Assembly (NCBI RefSeq): GCF_023065955.2
Contig: NW_026623008.1
Location: 25,261,001 to 25,325,000, forward strand
Source: Ursus arctos
Lineage: Eukaryota; Chordata; Mammalia; Carnivora; Ursidae
Length of the DNA stretch: 64,000 nt
Reading direction: 5' to 3'
Part shown: piece by piece, positions 20,416-32,520 of the stretch
Layout: every line of letters starts with the position of its first letter
Position numbering within the stretch: the stretch's first letter is position 1
Notes under the pieces: model-generated
Seen by the model: the letters and a program-made list of their open reading frames with translations, nothing else
Databases searched by the model: none
Told to the model about the DNA's origin: nothing
Made by a program: the position numbers and the translations under genes

Positions 20416-20829
20416 TTTTTTTTTTTTTTTTTTTTTAAGAGAGGGAAAAGCGGGGTGAGGAAGAGGGAAAGAATCTTAAGCAAGCTCCATGCCCAGTGCA
20501 GAACCTGATGCTGGGCTCAATCTCACAACCCTGAGATCATGACCTGAGCCAAAATCAGGAGTTGGATGCTCGGGGTGCCTGGGTGGCTCAGTCGTTAAGT
20601 GTCTGCCTTCGGCTCAGGGCGTGATCCCAGGCTCTTGGGATCAAGCCCCGCATCGGGCTCCCTGCTCCACTGGAAGCCTGTTTCTTCCTCTCCCACTCCC
20701 CCTGCTTGCGTTCCCTCTCTCTCTGTCAAATAAAATAAAATAAAATAATAAAATAAAATAAAATAAAATAAAATAAAATAAAGAAAAAAACAGTTGGACG
20801 CTCAAGCAACGGAGCCACCCAGGCACCCC
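20416..20829 (-). mobile_element. Older carnivore SINE, split by a younger SINE
   Basis: Reverse SINE: T-tail at 20416, ACCCTGAGATCATGACCTGA, then interrupted at 20571 and resuming at 20792 with GGAGCCACCCAGGCACCCC. The flanks AACAACTGAAGTCTT and AATCATTGACGTCTT look like a decayed duplication. Confidence 0.92.
20572..20791 (+). mobile_element. Young carnivore SINE nested in an older one
   Basis: Head GGGGTGCCTGGGTGGCTCAG, tail of TAAAA units (20725-20785). Duplication AGTTGGATGCTC at 20560-20571 and AGTTGGACGCTC at 20792-20803. Confidence 0.96.
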
Positions 20830-21250
20830 TAAATCATTGACGTCTTAATGAAAGGCAGTGAGGGCTCCAATCCACTTTCTTAAAAAATCACGCTGGATGA
20901 TAGGCGGAAAGTGGAGCAAGGAATGAGGGCAGAAGGAGAGGCAGAATGCTAACGGGCACCTGCAGTTACCAGGGGGGAGATAACAGTGGTGTGAACTACG
21001 GCGGTTGCAGTGGAGACAAACAGAAATGGACAGATTGGAGACAATATTTAGGTGGTGGAAATGGCTGAATAGGCCAGGGAAACTGTGTGAGGGGGATGAG
21101 CGAAGAGGAGGTGTCGAGGGTGGAGGTCAGGTCTCTGGCGGGGCAGGACAGATCATTCCCTGGGAAGACTATGTGGGGACCAGCCCGGAAGGACAGTGCG
21201 TGACATGGAGGAGGGGCAGCTGGCCGGAAGCAAGGAGAGAAACAAGACGA

Positions 21251-22240
21251 CCTGAACGAAGCCCTTTCATAGCTTATCAAAACGTTCCAATTAGACAAAG
21301 GTTATTTCGTGTTGTTAAAATGTGCTGGCTGTCTTGCTTCCCACCCTCTCTGAGAACCCACTAGTCCTCAGGTTCCCTGTCTTTGGCCATTCATTCAACA
21401 ATTTTGACCAAGTTCAAATACTCCAGGACCGTGTTCCCTAAAGTGTCGGGCAGGTAGCACTGGTGAGTGCGAGTGGCATGGAAAACGACTTTCCAGTGCT
21501 GTATGGATACGGTATCACATCACATCGGATCACATAGTGAGAAAGTAATTTCCTTTTCAATTCTTTCTTAGGCCTTCTGATTACATCAGGGAGAAAGGCT
21601 CAGTTTGGTGTTAGTATGTCTTTACGCCTCTCTAACACTTGATAATCTCTCTCTTTAACAAAGAGAGAACAAGGCCACAATCCCAGAGCATTTTTAGCAG
21701 GCCACCGTCTCCGGCTAGAATTTAATAACATTGTTTTGTTTTCGCTGTAAAAAACTACGTAAGATTACCTCCTCTCCACGGCAAGCAATATTTGCTTTTC
21801 ATTGACAGCGCTGATGTGAATACATTTATTTTAAAATGAGGCTCTAAGTACCAAAAGGGAGGGGTGGAAAATGAAATAATAGGGCCCATGATAGAGGAAT
21901 AAAGCTCACAGCGGAAGCACAGTGGTCACGGTCTGGAAAACACAGGACGACGGCAAAGCGGACCTTGGTTATTCCTGCATCCTTTTGCCCTTCCTGGGGC
22001 AACATTTCCCGACGTGCCTTGGTGAATCACTCGCCCAGGTTATAAGCCACATACTCACAATACAGCTGATTTCACTCTTGGACCCCGGGGGCAGCCCTGG
22101 GTATCCTCTCCCCTTGGCCAGTGCTTGGATTATTGATCGGCACCTCATTCAACCAGACCAGCCAGGCCCAGAGCTGGGATTTGAACCCAGAGAGTTTGGC
22201 TAGAAGGCCTGAGACCATGGCACCCCCCTTCGTCCCATAT
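21251..22240. other. Mostly unassigned sequence
   Basis: No gene seen. A weak reverse MIR-like piece may end near 22200 (GGGATTTGAACCCAGAGAG). A weak L2-like piece follows at about 22240-22470 (AGTGGGCAACCCTTGAATGG). Confidence 0.45.
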
Positions 22241-22479
22241 GCTACGGTTTCTGAGCTGAGTTCTGAGGATGAGTAGCGGAGTTCACGTAGCGGTCGAAGG
22301 AGAAGGGGGGGATGTAGTCAGGGACCAGACCGCAGCCAGCCTTGTAGCCCGTGGCAAGAACTCCACTTTGAACTCCATCCTAAGAGCAGTGGGCAACCCT
22401 TGAATGGTTTTTAGCAGGAAGATGGCAGGCTTAGATTGGTATTTTTAAAGACCACTGTGGTTTTTATAAAGTACTTAGC

Positions 22480-23540
22480 GTGGAGTCCAGTACCTAGTAA
22501 ATGGGGCTATTGAACTGGAGAATGCCTAGTGTTTGCTGGGGACAGAACTGGGCTCAGTAACTATGCACCCTCACCCCTGCCACTCTGCACATTCCTGAGG
22601 CTGCTTCTATCAGATAGACCCCCCGGGAAGGTAGAGTCTTAAGTAGGATGCAGCCTTGCCCAAGGGCACTGAAGCTTGGATGGAGCCTGTTGGCTGAGGC
22701 CAAAGGCAGGAAGTAAAGGTTAGTGTTCCTGGTACTTTTTAAACGGGGATAGTCCCTGAATTTCTACAGTTAAAAAAAAAGTGGGATGTGGCAGATAGAC
22801 ATTTTTAAAAAAGAAAGAACAAGCAAAACCAATGACTGATGGTTAAGGGAGAAGGTCTGCTTTCACCCAGGTTACAAGACTCAGAAAAGCGCTCCTTTTC
22901 TGGGTCAAGGCCAACAGGCTGACAACATGCTTAGCCTCCAGGAAACAAGGCTTGTCCACCTGCAGTCGCTGTTTGCACAGGGGAATGAATGCACGGCTGC
23001 AGGAGGAAGATGAGAGTGTAATTGGGAGATAGAAGTAGTCAAAGGAATTCAACTGAGAAATAACATCCTGGCACAAACTTTAAGACATAAAAATCAAATC
23101 AATTTCATAAGACCCAGAAAGCCTGATTCTTGTGAAGCAGCCTCATGGAATCTCAACATACTTCTGCACCCCCAGACTCCTAACCCCTCCCCAGACTGCG
23201 CCTTTGCTCCAGCCTGGATGGAAATTTGCAGCCTTTCAATCCTCTGCCTTTGTCCAGAGCGGGCTGCGGCCACCCACCCTGCTGCTGCTGGTGGCCTGGA
23301 CCCAGACACCTGCACAGACCCACCTCACAGAGCAAAGATGCCTCCGGGGGCACTCCCCCCTCCCCCCACCCCCGCCCCTCCAGGCCTCACTGCCCTGATC
23401 TTGGACTGGTTTGACCCTCTGCCCTTACACCTGGACTCCCTCCTATGTTAGCGCGGTGTGGCTCTGTGGTTAAGCGTAACATCTCAGTCAGTCTCAAAGG
23501 TGGACAGACAGACTTGGGGTGTTGAGTAGGGGCCAAGACA
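22480..23540. other. Unassigned sequence with a C-rich patch
   Basis: No gene recognised. 23346-23382 is C-rich (CCCCCTCCCCCCACCCCCGC), with G-quadruplex potential on the minus strand. The overlapping open frames there have Pro-rich low complexity only. Confidence 0.5.
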
Positions 23541-23544
23541 GCAA

Positions 23545-23830
23545 GCTTTGGTTCCAGGTTGCTGGGATCTAATTCCTAGCTTCCTGCACTTACCACATGT
23601 GCTTTCTTGGATAATTTATTTAACCTCTGTGGGCTTTAGTTTTCTCATCTGGGAATGAATGAATGAATGAATGAATGAACGGACGAACAAAAGAAAAAAT
23701 TAAGAATAATAATATTACCTACTTCACAGAGCTAGGATGTTTATTAAATGAATTCATGCATATCATAAGCTGAGGACAGTTCTCGACAGTCAGTGATCTG
23801 TGAGTGTTAGATATTATTATTTGAAACCTC
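23545..23830 (+). mobile_element. MIR SINE with a small AATG microsatellite
   Basis: TTGGATAATTTATTTAACCT, GCTTTAGTTTTCTCATCTGG and the 3' TGAGTGTTAGATATTATTAT match MIR. A GAAT repeat at 23655-23680 interrupts it where the MIR normally reads AAATGGG. Confidence 0.7.
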
Positions 23831-24389
23831 TCTCTGCTTACCAGCTGTGAACCCTTGTGCACATGATTTCATCTCGGCCCCAGCTTAGAACTACCTTCCC
23901 CGTCATCCTGCATCAGTGCGTTCATTCCCATGAGCAGCCGGAGCAGTTAACAGGCAGGCCTTGTCACCCTCAGGCTCAGCATGCTTTTAGTTTGCTTGCT
24001 CATGACCCTGGCAATGACCACTCACCTGTATATAGTGACTTGTGTCATTCGTTCTCTTCTCCCTTGTAAGGATCCGTCCGTCGTTACACCTTCTCACTCC
24101 ATTTCTTTTGCCTCTTTACATCTTAAACACTTGGTCAAGGTTTCATGTCTTTTTTTTTTTTTTTTTATGCTGAGTTTAGTGAGTTCCAAATGCAAAGCCC
24201 AGGACTTGCCAAGAACAGGGTTAAGCATAGGATTACAGGAGATCGTGCAGATAGCCTTGAGAATGGCCCCCGTAACTATCAGAGCTTTGGAAGCCTGGAG
24301 CCTTCCTGGACTCCTTCCTCTGCTTCACCTCCGACATCCATGGCCCACTACTTTCCACCAATTCTGACGTTTTTCTACTTACTGTTTTT

Positions 24390-24725
24390 CAAAGATTCGA
24401 TTTTTCAAAAGTAGTTTTAGGTTCACAGCACAATCGGGAGGAAGATACAAAGGTTTGCCATATCCCCTCTGCCCCCCAACATGTATTAGACTCCCCACTA
24501 TCCACATTCGCCTTCCCAAGTGGTACACTTGCTACTATCAATGAACCTACATTGACCCATACTAATTACCCAAAGACCATAGTTTACCCGAGGGCTCACT
24601 TTTGCTGTTGTGCATTCTGTGGGCTCGGGCCAGTGAACAAGGACGTGTATTCATCACTATGATATCATGCAGAGTATTTTCACTGCCCTAAAAATCCCTC
24701 TAGGCTCTGCCTACTCATCCCTCCC
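24390..24725 (-). mobile_element. Old L1 (L1M group) 3'-region fragment
   Basis: AAGTAGTTTTAGGTTCACAG, AATGAACCTACATTGACCC and TTTCACTGCCCTAAAAATCC are diagnostic of the reverse-oriented 3' region of L1M elements. Confidence 0.8.
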
Positions 24726-24734
24726 CCATAATAC

Positions 24735-25760
24735 TGACTCTTTAATGCCTCCTGAAATGCCTCTCTCTTCCATCCTCAGCACCATCTGTCTGGATCAGGT
24801 CATCTGACCTCTCACGTCATCACTCCAAGAGTTCCTAAAGTGTCTCCAGTGGGGCTTCCCTTCTGGAATGCACCCTCCCCCACTCCCCCCCCCCAGGCAG
24901 CCTCTGCAACCGTTCCAAACCAGAAACCTGACGAGTCCTCCCTTCATTAAAACTGTCCTACGTCTCCTTATTCCCTCAGAGAAGGCCCAGACTTCAATTA
25001 GGACCATCGCTCCCCACCTTTAACATTGAAAATGTTCCCGGAGGCCTCCTTGCACCTCAACCCACGACAGCAGTGGAACTGGCAGTAACTGTCACTTGAA
25101 AAAAATGCGTAATGCCAAAAAATACCATGACTTTCAAATGTATCTGAATTTTAAAAATCATTGTAAAATGTATTTCTATTTAGAAATAGTAGCACGTCTG
25201 TTTACAGTATTTATTCGTTCAATAGTCACACGTCAGCGTACATAAGAATTTGAGGACTTCTTCCATATAACTTCATGACCCCCCCAAAAGTCTCTGGGGG
25301 CTCCCAGGTTGAAGATAATTGGCCTAGAACTTAAATTCCAAACTTCTTGCTCCCTACAGCTCTCCTAAAGGGCCTCTGTGCACATTATCTTCCTAAATTT
25401 GTCCAAGCTCCAGCCACGGGGCTCTCTTGTTCTCCCAGAGCGCACCAGAGCCTCTCACCCCTTCTCAGAGGGTCTGTCCCCACCCCCTCCTCTGGTGAAT
25501 TCGTACTCCTTTTTCAAACCCTGCATCAAATGTCACCTCCTCTGATGAGGCCACTACTTTGCGACTCTTTCTTCTGTACAAAACTCAATTAGCACGAGCG
25601 TAATGTGTTGTAATTATAGGTTGATATATTTTTCTCTCCCTTTATAAGTTCCCTATGCAAAGCTACCCCGGCGGCTTTATCATCTGTGCCCCATCCACGA
25701 AGACGGCTCTTGCAATCGGTTCCTGCTTAATGAATGTTAAGAGCAATGAAGGCACGAAGG
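24735..25760 (+). mobile_element. L2 LINE 3' region, interrupted
   Basis: Forward L2-like sequence at 24735-25012 and again at 25345-25760 (TTCAAACCCTGCATCAAATG, TGCTTAATGAATGTT end). The 25013-25340 segment between them does not match; its right end GGTTGAAGATAATTGGCC suggests a hAT-type DNA element, not assigned. Confidence 0.5.
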
Positions 25761-26439
25761 AGCAGTCTCTAAAGAGATTCGATCTCATCGGTGTCCATGC
25801 GCTAATGGGAGGTGGCCAACAGGCTGCCCAAGGTAAAGGATGTGCATTTTAAGAGAGTCCCAGGGGAGCAACAAGCGATGGGCCACTCGCGTAAAGCAGG
25901 AGGGTGGGTGCACACGGAGACCATCTTTTCCGGAGAGCCTCATGAGCCCTTCCTTTGTGTCAGAGGTGGTTTTCCGCTCTGCCGGTGGTTAGGGAAGGGA
26001 GCCCAGTGGACTGCTCTTCACCTCCTGGAGAGCTAGTCCCCGAGATCCCAGCTGCTTTAGGATGGAATGAACGTCTGCTGGTAGCCAGCACCTTCATTGT
26101 CTTTCCCTTTTCTTTAGGAAGGAGGAAATTCCCCTTGTGGTGGGGATCTAATCTGTATAAGATCTAATTTGCTGCCCAATGTCTTAGTACCTAGAAGAGA
26201 TGCTTGATGGAGAGAAGAGGCAGATAATACCAACTATATCCGTAAGTGATGGAGAGCAGGGCAAAGGTTATCTTCCCAGCCAGCTGCTGCACTGCCTACC
26301 TCCCCCAACCCCGACAATTCAAATTCAACCTGGAAGCAGAGAAATAGGATCTGCTTTTCTCCCTCTTGCTCGGGGTCCATAGACTCAGGGAGATTGGGGT
26401 CAAGAAGCTTGCACTCAAGCCCCAGTTCTGCCACTTGAA
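25761..26439. other. Unassigned sequence
   Basis: No gene recognised. A short MIR-like piece lies at about 26395-26445 (CTCAAGCCCCAGTTCTGCCA). Confidence 0.5.
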
Positions 26440-26576
26440 ATGATGTATGATTTTATAAATATTATATTATACAAAAAGGATAATTATAACATATGCTTAT
26501 AAAGAAGAAGAATAGAAATCTGTGTTACCATCATTCAGCGTAAGAGAACAATGCCAATACCCTTTTAATAAATGTT

Positions 26577-27105
26577 TTATTTAAATTCAATTTAGTTAAC
26601 ATATACTGTATTATTAGTTTCAGGAGTAGAATTTAGTGATTCATTAGTTGCGTATAAGATCCAATGCTCATTACATCAAGTGCCCTCCTTAATGCCCATC
26701 ACCCAGTTGTCCAATCCCCTGACCCACCTCCCCTCCAGTTTGTTTTTTATAGATAAGAGTCTCTGGTGGTTTGCCTCCTTCTCTGTTTTCATCTTATTTT
26801 ATTTTTCCTTCCCTTTCCCTCATATTCATCTGTTTTGTTTCCTAAACTCCACATATGAGTGAAATCATATGGTATTTGTCTTTCTCTCCTGACTTATTTC
26901 ACTTAACACAATAGCCTCTAGTTCCAGCCACGTCATTGCAAATGACAAGATTTCATTCTTTTTGATGGCTGAGTAATATTCCATTATATATACACCACAT
27001 CCTCTTTATCCGTTCATCTGTCAGTGGACATCTGGTCTCCTTCCATACTTTGGCTGTTGTGGACATTGCTGCTATAAACATTGGGGTGCAAGAATATGGC
27101 CAGTA
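26577..27105 (-). mobile_element. Younger L1 3' end inserted in the old L1
   Basis: Reverse L1 3' UTR and ORF2 end: AACATATACTGTATTATTAG, AGTGCCCTCCTTAATGCCCA and GCTGAGTAATATTCCATTAT. The flanks GCCAATACCCTTTT and GCCAGTACTTTT look like a slightly diverged target duplication. 5'-truncated. Confidence 0.8.
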
Positions 27106-27560
27106 CTTTTGAATTTTTCTTCATGCCTCACTGCAAACCCATATCCTTCTTACCCCTTCCAGAGATAACCACCATGTTGCATTTTATGTTCTTTCCTGGT
27201 TTTTAAAAATAATTCTTCCACATACATAAGCACAGAAACGATATACATGTTTATGCATTTTATATATGGACTCCATTCTGTATGTATTCTTCTGTGACTT
27301 TTTTTTCAATCAACATTGTGCTTAATAGTTATTAACTCATTTTCACTGCTGTGTTATATCCCACTGTATGAATATAGTACAATTTTCCTGAAGGTGGGTC
27401 TGTAGATTGTTTCTAAATAATGGCTGTTCTAAATAAAACTGCAATTAACATTAAGTACAGATCTTTGTAAGGACAAATGTATTGATTTATGTAAGTAGCT
27501 AGAAGTGGAATTGCTGGGTTGTATGTTAAGCGTAGGTTTAACATAAGAAACTTCCAAAGT

Positions 27561-27834
27561 GGGGCGCCTGGGTGGCTCAGTCGGTTAAGTGTCTGCCTTC
27601 AGCTCAGGTCATGTTCTCAGCATCCTGGGATTGAGCCCTGTATTGGGCTCCCTGCTCAGTGGGGAGTCTGCTTCTCCCTCTCCCTCTGCCTCTCCCCTCC
27701 ACTTGAGTTCTCTCTCTCTCTCAAATAAATAAATAAATAAATAACATCTGTAAAAAAAAAAAGAAGAAAAGGAAAATAAAATAAAATAAAATAAAAGGAA
27801 AGAAAAGAAAAGAAAGAAAAGAAAAGAAAAAGAA
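27561..27834 (+). mobile_element. Carnivore SINE with AAAT/GAAAA tail
   Basis: Head GGGGCGCCTGGGTGGCTCAG; tail of AAAT then AAAAT/AAAAG units. Perfect 16-bp duplication AAGAAACTTCCAAAGT at 27545-27560 and 27835-27850, inside the old L1. Confidence 0.97.
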
Positions 27835-28223
27835 AAGAAACTTCCAAAGTAGTTGGGCTATTTTATAGTCCCATCATGGAATCTGAGAGTTCCAATTGCA
27901 CCATATTCTTGCCAACACTTAGCATTATCAGTCTTGCTAGTGTTAGCTCACTGCGATTTTCATTTTCCTGAATACTAATGATGTTCAACATCTTTTCATG
28001 TACTTATTTTCTATTATTTATCTTTTTTTTTGAGACATGTCTGTTCAAACCTTTTGCCCATGTTTTAAATTGAGTTTTTGTCATCCTACTATTGAATTAT
28101 AAGGGTTCTTTATATTCTCTGTATGCAAATTCTTTGTCAGATAGACACATGTGAATATTTTCTCCTAGTCTGAGGCTTGCTTTTGACTTTTTAACAGCAT
28201 CTTTTAAGGTTAAAAAAAATTTT

Positions 28224-28417
28224 TTTTTTTAAAGATTTTATTTATTTATTTGACAGAGAGAGACAGCCAGCGAGAGAGGGAACACAGCAGGGGGAGTGGG
28301 AGAGGAAGAAGCAGGCTCATAGCAGAGGAGCCTGATGTGGGGCTCGATCCCGGTACACCAGGATCACGCCCTGAGCCGAAGGCAGACGCTTTAACGACTG
28401 TGCTACCCAGGTGCCCC
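28224..28417 (-). mobile_element. Carnivore SINE, young type
   Basis: Reverse SINE (TTATTTATTTATTTGACAGA to GCTACCCAGGTGCCCC). Duplication AAGGTTAAAAAAATTTT from 28206 and from 28418. Confidence 0.95.
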
Positions 28418-28705
28418 AAGGTTAAAAAAATTTTTAATATTGTTGCAAAACAATTAGCCAATTTTTCTTTTATACTTTGTGTCCTTTCTATCCTAAGAAA
28501 TCTTTGCCTTCTTTTAGGTCATAAAGATTTTCTTCTAGGGTTTTATAGTTTTCATTTTTATGCTTAGATATATGATCTTTTTCAAGATAATTTTGTGGGT
28601 GGGGTTAGGTCATGATCAGATTTATTTTTTCCATGTGGATATCCAGTTGTACCAACACCAGATTTTGAAAAGACTACCCTTTCCCCATGGACTTATCTTG
28701 GTATC

Positions 28706-29212
28706 TGTATGTGGTAGGCAGAACAATGGCCCGCCTCCCCCACAACGTCCATGTTCTAACCCAACATGTAAATATTAGGTAATGTGGCAAAGCGTAATTA
28801 AGGTTACAGGTGGAATTAGGTTTGCTAGTAGAGTGACCTTAGAATAGGGAGATTGCTCCTGGGTGTCTGGGTTGGTTCGATGTAATCAGAAAGATCCTAA
28901 ACAATGGAAAAAGGAAGCAGAATAGAAGTTAGAGTGAGGCAATGTGGAAAGTATTTGACCCAGCGCTGCTGAATTTGAAGATGGAGGAAGGGGACTATAA
29001 GCCAAGGATTGAGGGCACCTTCTAAAAACTGGAAAAGGCAAGGAAACAGATTCTTCCCTAGAACTTCTAGAAGGTGCATACCCTCGCTGACATCTTGACT
29101 TCAACTCTGTGAGCTCGGTGTAAAAGATATAGAACCGTAAAATGAACTTCTGTTGTTTTAAGCCAGTAGATTGATGGTAATTTGTTATAGCAGTGATGGA
29201 AAACAAATATGG
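28706..29212 (+). mobile_element. MaLR LTR (MLT1 type) in the old L1
   Basis: GTAGGCAGAACAATGGCC, TGGCAAAGCGTAATTAAGG, AAACTGGAAAAGGCAAGGAA, GTTGTTTTAAGCCAGTAG and TGGTAATTTGTTATAGCAG give the complete order of an MLT1-type LTR. L1 sequence resumes at about 29215 (CAATTGACCATATGTATGTG). Confidence 0.85.
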
Positions 29213-31024
29213 CACCATCAATTGACCATATGTATGTGGATCTATTTCCATGGTGTTCCATTGACCTAGATGTCTACCATTATACCTTTGCGCAGTGCCG
29301 CATTTCCTTGTTTATTACACCTTTGCGTTCAGTTTTATAGTAAATCTTGAAATCAGATAGTATAAATTCTCTATTTGTTCTTCTTTTAAAAAATAGTCTT
29401 TGTTATTCTAGCTCCTTTGCATGTCCATATACATTTTAGAATCATCTATTCAATTTTTATATAAAAGCCCCCTAGAGTTTTGATTGAGGTTGCATTGAAT
29501 CTATAGATCCATTTGGGGGAAAATTGATAAACATCATAACAATGTTGAGTCCTGATGCATCAACATGATACATCTTTCTCTTAGCTAGTCTTCTTCACTT
29601 TCTGTCTTTATTTTGTAATTTTTAGTATATTGGTCTGAGCATATTTTATTATATTTATGCTTAAGAATTTCATGTTTTGTGATGTTACTATAAATGGCAT
29701 GGTTTTCTTATTCCAGTTTTCCAATCGAATGCTGGTAATTTATATAAGCACAATCTATTTTGTATATTGACCTTGTTAAACTCACTTATTAGTATTGGTG
29801 GATTATTTTTATACATTGCTGAGAATTTTCTGCTTAGAGCTTTTATCATCTCCCTGTTTTATATTTTGTTTTATATTGCCTAGGACCACCAGTGCAATGC
29901 TGGATAGAAGCAGTGAGAGAAGACATCTTTGCCTTGTTCCCAATTTAGGAGGTAATGCATTTAATCCTTCAGTATTAAGCATGATGCTAGCTGTAGAGTT
30001 TGTTTTTTTTTTATAGATGTCCTTTATCAGGTTGAGAAAGTTCCTTTTTATTCCTGGTTTGCTGAGAGATTGTGTCATGATTAGGTCTTGAAGTTTTCAA
30101 ATGCTTTTTTCCCCATCTATTGAGGTGATAATAGGGTTTTTCTCTTTTATTCTGTTAATATACTGAATTACATTGATTTTTTTTTTTTAATGTTAACCAA
30201 TATTGCCTTCCTGGAATAAACCCCAATTAGTCAAGATGTATTATCTTTTTGTATATTGCTGAATTGAATTTGCTGGTATTTTGCTAAGAATTTTGTGTCT
30301 ATGCTCACAAATGAGATTAGCCTATAGTTTGCTTTTCTTGTAATATCTTTGTCTAGTTTGGTTCACAGTAATTCTGGACTCATAAATTATTTGGGAAGTA
30401 TTTCTTTTTATTCCATTTTCTAAGAGATCCTGTATAAAACTGGTATTATTTTTCCCCTTAAATATTTTATAGAATTCACCAGCAAAACCATCTGAAACTT
30501 GTGTTTTCTTTGTGGGAAGACTTTAAATTCAGAAATCAATTTCATTAATAGATATAGGACTATTCAGATTCATACTTCCTTTTAAGTGAGCTGTAGTATA
30601 TTTTGTCTTTCAAGGAATTTGCCCATTTCATCTCAAGTGTTGAATTTGTTAGCATAAAGTTAATAGTATTTCCTGCAGGATTTGTAGTGATAGCCCATCT
30701 TTATTCCATAGTGGTAATTTATATCTTCTTTCTTTATTTCTCAATCAAGCTCACTATAGTTTTATCAACAACTATATTAATTTTCTTTTTTAAAATTTAA
30801 ATTCAATTAGCTAACTTATAGTACATCATTCGTTTCAGATGTAGTGTTCAATATATTAATTTTCTTCAAATACAGTATTTTGATTTTATTAATTTTTTGA
30901 ATTTTTAAACTGTCTTCTATTTCATTAATTTCTGCTTTAGTATTTCTTTCCTTCTACTTACTTGTATCTTAATGTTCTTCCTTTTACATATTTTTAAGAT
31001 GGAAGCTTAGATAACTGATTCGAG

Positions 31025-31217
31025 GGGCGCCTGGGTGGCTCAGTCATTAAGCGTCTGCCTTTGGCTCAGGGCGTGATCCCAGTGTTCTGGGATCAAGCCC
31101 CACATCGGGCTCCTCTGCTGGGAGCCTGCTTTTCCCTCTCTCACTCCCCCAGCTTGTGTTCCCTCTCTCGCTGGCTGTCTCTCTCTCTGTCAAATAAATA
31201 AATAAAATCTTAAAAAA
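31025..31217 (+). mobile_element. Carnivore SINE, young type
   Basis: Head GGGCGCCTGGGTGGCTCAG, tail AAATAAATAAATAAAATC. Duplication AACTGATTCGAG at 31013-31024 and AACTGATTTGAG at 31218-31229. Confidence 0.97.
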
Positions 31218-32313
31218 AACTGATTTGAGACTTTTGGTTTTTTTCTAATACAAACATATAAAGCCATACATTTTTCATAAAGCACTCTTTTAGCTTCATC
31301 TTAAAAATTTGATATGTTTTGCTTTTGTTTTCATTCAGTTCAAAATATTTTCTAATTTATCTTGTGATTTTCCTCTTTGACATAGATCATTTAGAAAAGT
31401 TTGCTTTAATTTCCGAATATCCATGGATTTTTCCAGATATATTTTTATTAGTAATTTCTCGTTTAACTTCCTTGTATTCGGAGAATATACTCTATACGAT
31501 TTCAATTCTTTTAAATTTGTTATTAAATTTTTTTAAAAATTGTTATTTATGGTTTATCTTTGTTAATATTCCATGTAAATTTGAAAAGAATGTGTGGTCT
31601 GACGTTGCAAAGATCGTTCTTTAAATACCAATTAGTTCCAGTTGTTTTGATAGCGTTATTCACATATTTAATAACCTTACCTATATTCTGTCTATTCATC
31701 ATCTACTGAAAAAAGACTGTTGAAATCTCCAATTATAATTGTGGATTCATCTATTTCTCCTTTCTGTTCTGTCATTGTTTGTTTCATGTATTTTGAAGCT
31801 CTGCTATTGTGTGTTGTTTAATTTCTAGGCATCTACGAGTTTTCTCATTTTCCTTTTGTAATTCCATTGTGATTGGGAAAGATACTTGAAATTGCTCTCA
31901 ATCTTCCTAAATTTGTTAAGATTTTTTTTTTTTTTTTGTGAGACCTAGCATGTGATCCATCCTGGAGAGTTTTCTGTGAGCACTTGAGAAAAATGTGAGA
32001 AATTCTGTTGCTGTGGGTTGAATGTTCTGTTTATATTGTTAGGCCCGTTGGGTCTGTAATATGGTTTGAATCTGCTGTTTCCTTATTGATTTTCTGTTTG
32101 GGTGATCTATCCATTATTGAGAGTGGGGTATCAAAGTCTCCTATTACTGTTGTATTGTGGTCTATTTCTCCCTTCAGATCTGTCAATGTTTACCTTATGT
32201 ATTTAAGCCCTCGGATGTTAGATGCATAAATATTTATAATCATTATATCTTCCTGTTCAATTGACTCTTTTATCATTATGTAATGACCTTCTCCATCTCT
32301 TGTGACAGTTTTT

Positions 32314-32520
32314 TTGTTGTTGTTGTTAAAGATTTTATTTATTTATTTATTTGACAGAGAGAGAGACAGCCAGCCAGAGAGGGAACACAAGCAGGGGGAG
32401 TGGGAGAGGAAGAAGCAGGCTCATAGCGGAGGAGCCTGATGTGGGGCTCGATCCCGTAACGCCGGGATCATGCCCTGAGCCAAAGGCAGACGCTTAATGA
32501 CTGCACCACCTAGGCACCCC
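32314..32520 (-). mobile_element. Carnivore SINE, young type
   Basis: Reverse SINE ending GCACCACCTAGGCACCCC. Perfect 16-bp duplication TCTTGTGACAGTTTTT at 32298-32313 and 32521-32536. Confidence 0.97.

Larger units (their letters stand above)
19995..21250 (-). mobile_element. L2 LINE relic, split by a SINE pair
   Basis: Reverse L2 end (GAGTGCCAGGCTCTGGGCTA, GAGGGAAGGCATTCCTGAAG) to about 20415, resuming at 20830 with AAAATCACGCTGGATGATAG and further L2-like coding relic. No open frame of note. Confidence 0.6.
26440..31850 (-). mobile_element. Old L1 (L1M group), ORF2 body in reverse, heavily interrupted
   Basis: From left to right on the plus strand it runs from the 3' region to the N-terminal half of ORF2, for example TGGAATTGCTGGGTTGTATG at 27510, GGATATCCAGTTGTACCAAC at 28640, GGTTGCATTGAATCTATAGA at 29490, and CTCCAATTATAATTGTGGAT (endonuclease domain) at 31728. 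No long frame survives. It is broken by a younger L1 (26577), three SINEs and a MaLR LTR (28706). Confidence 0.85.
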
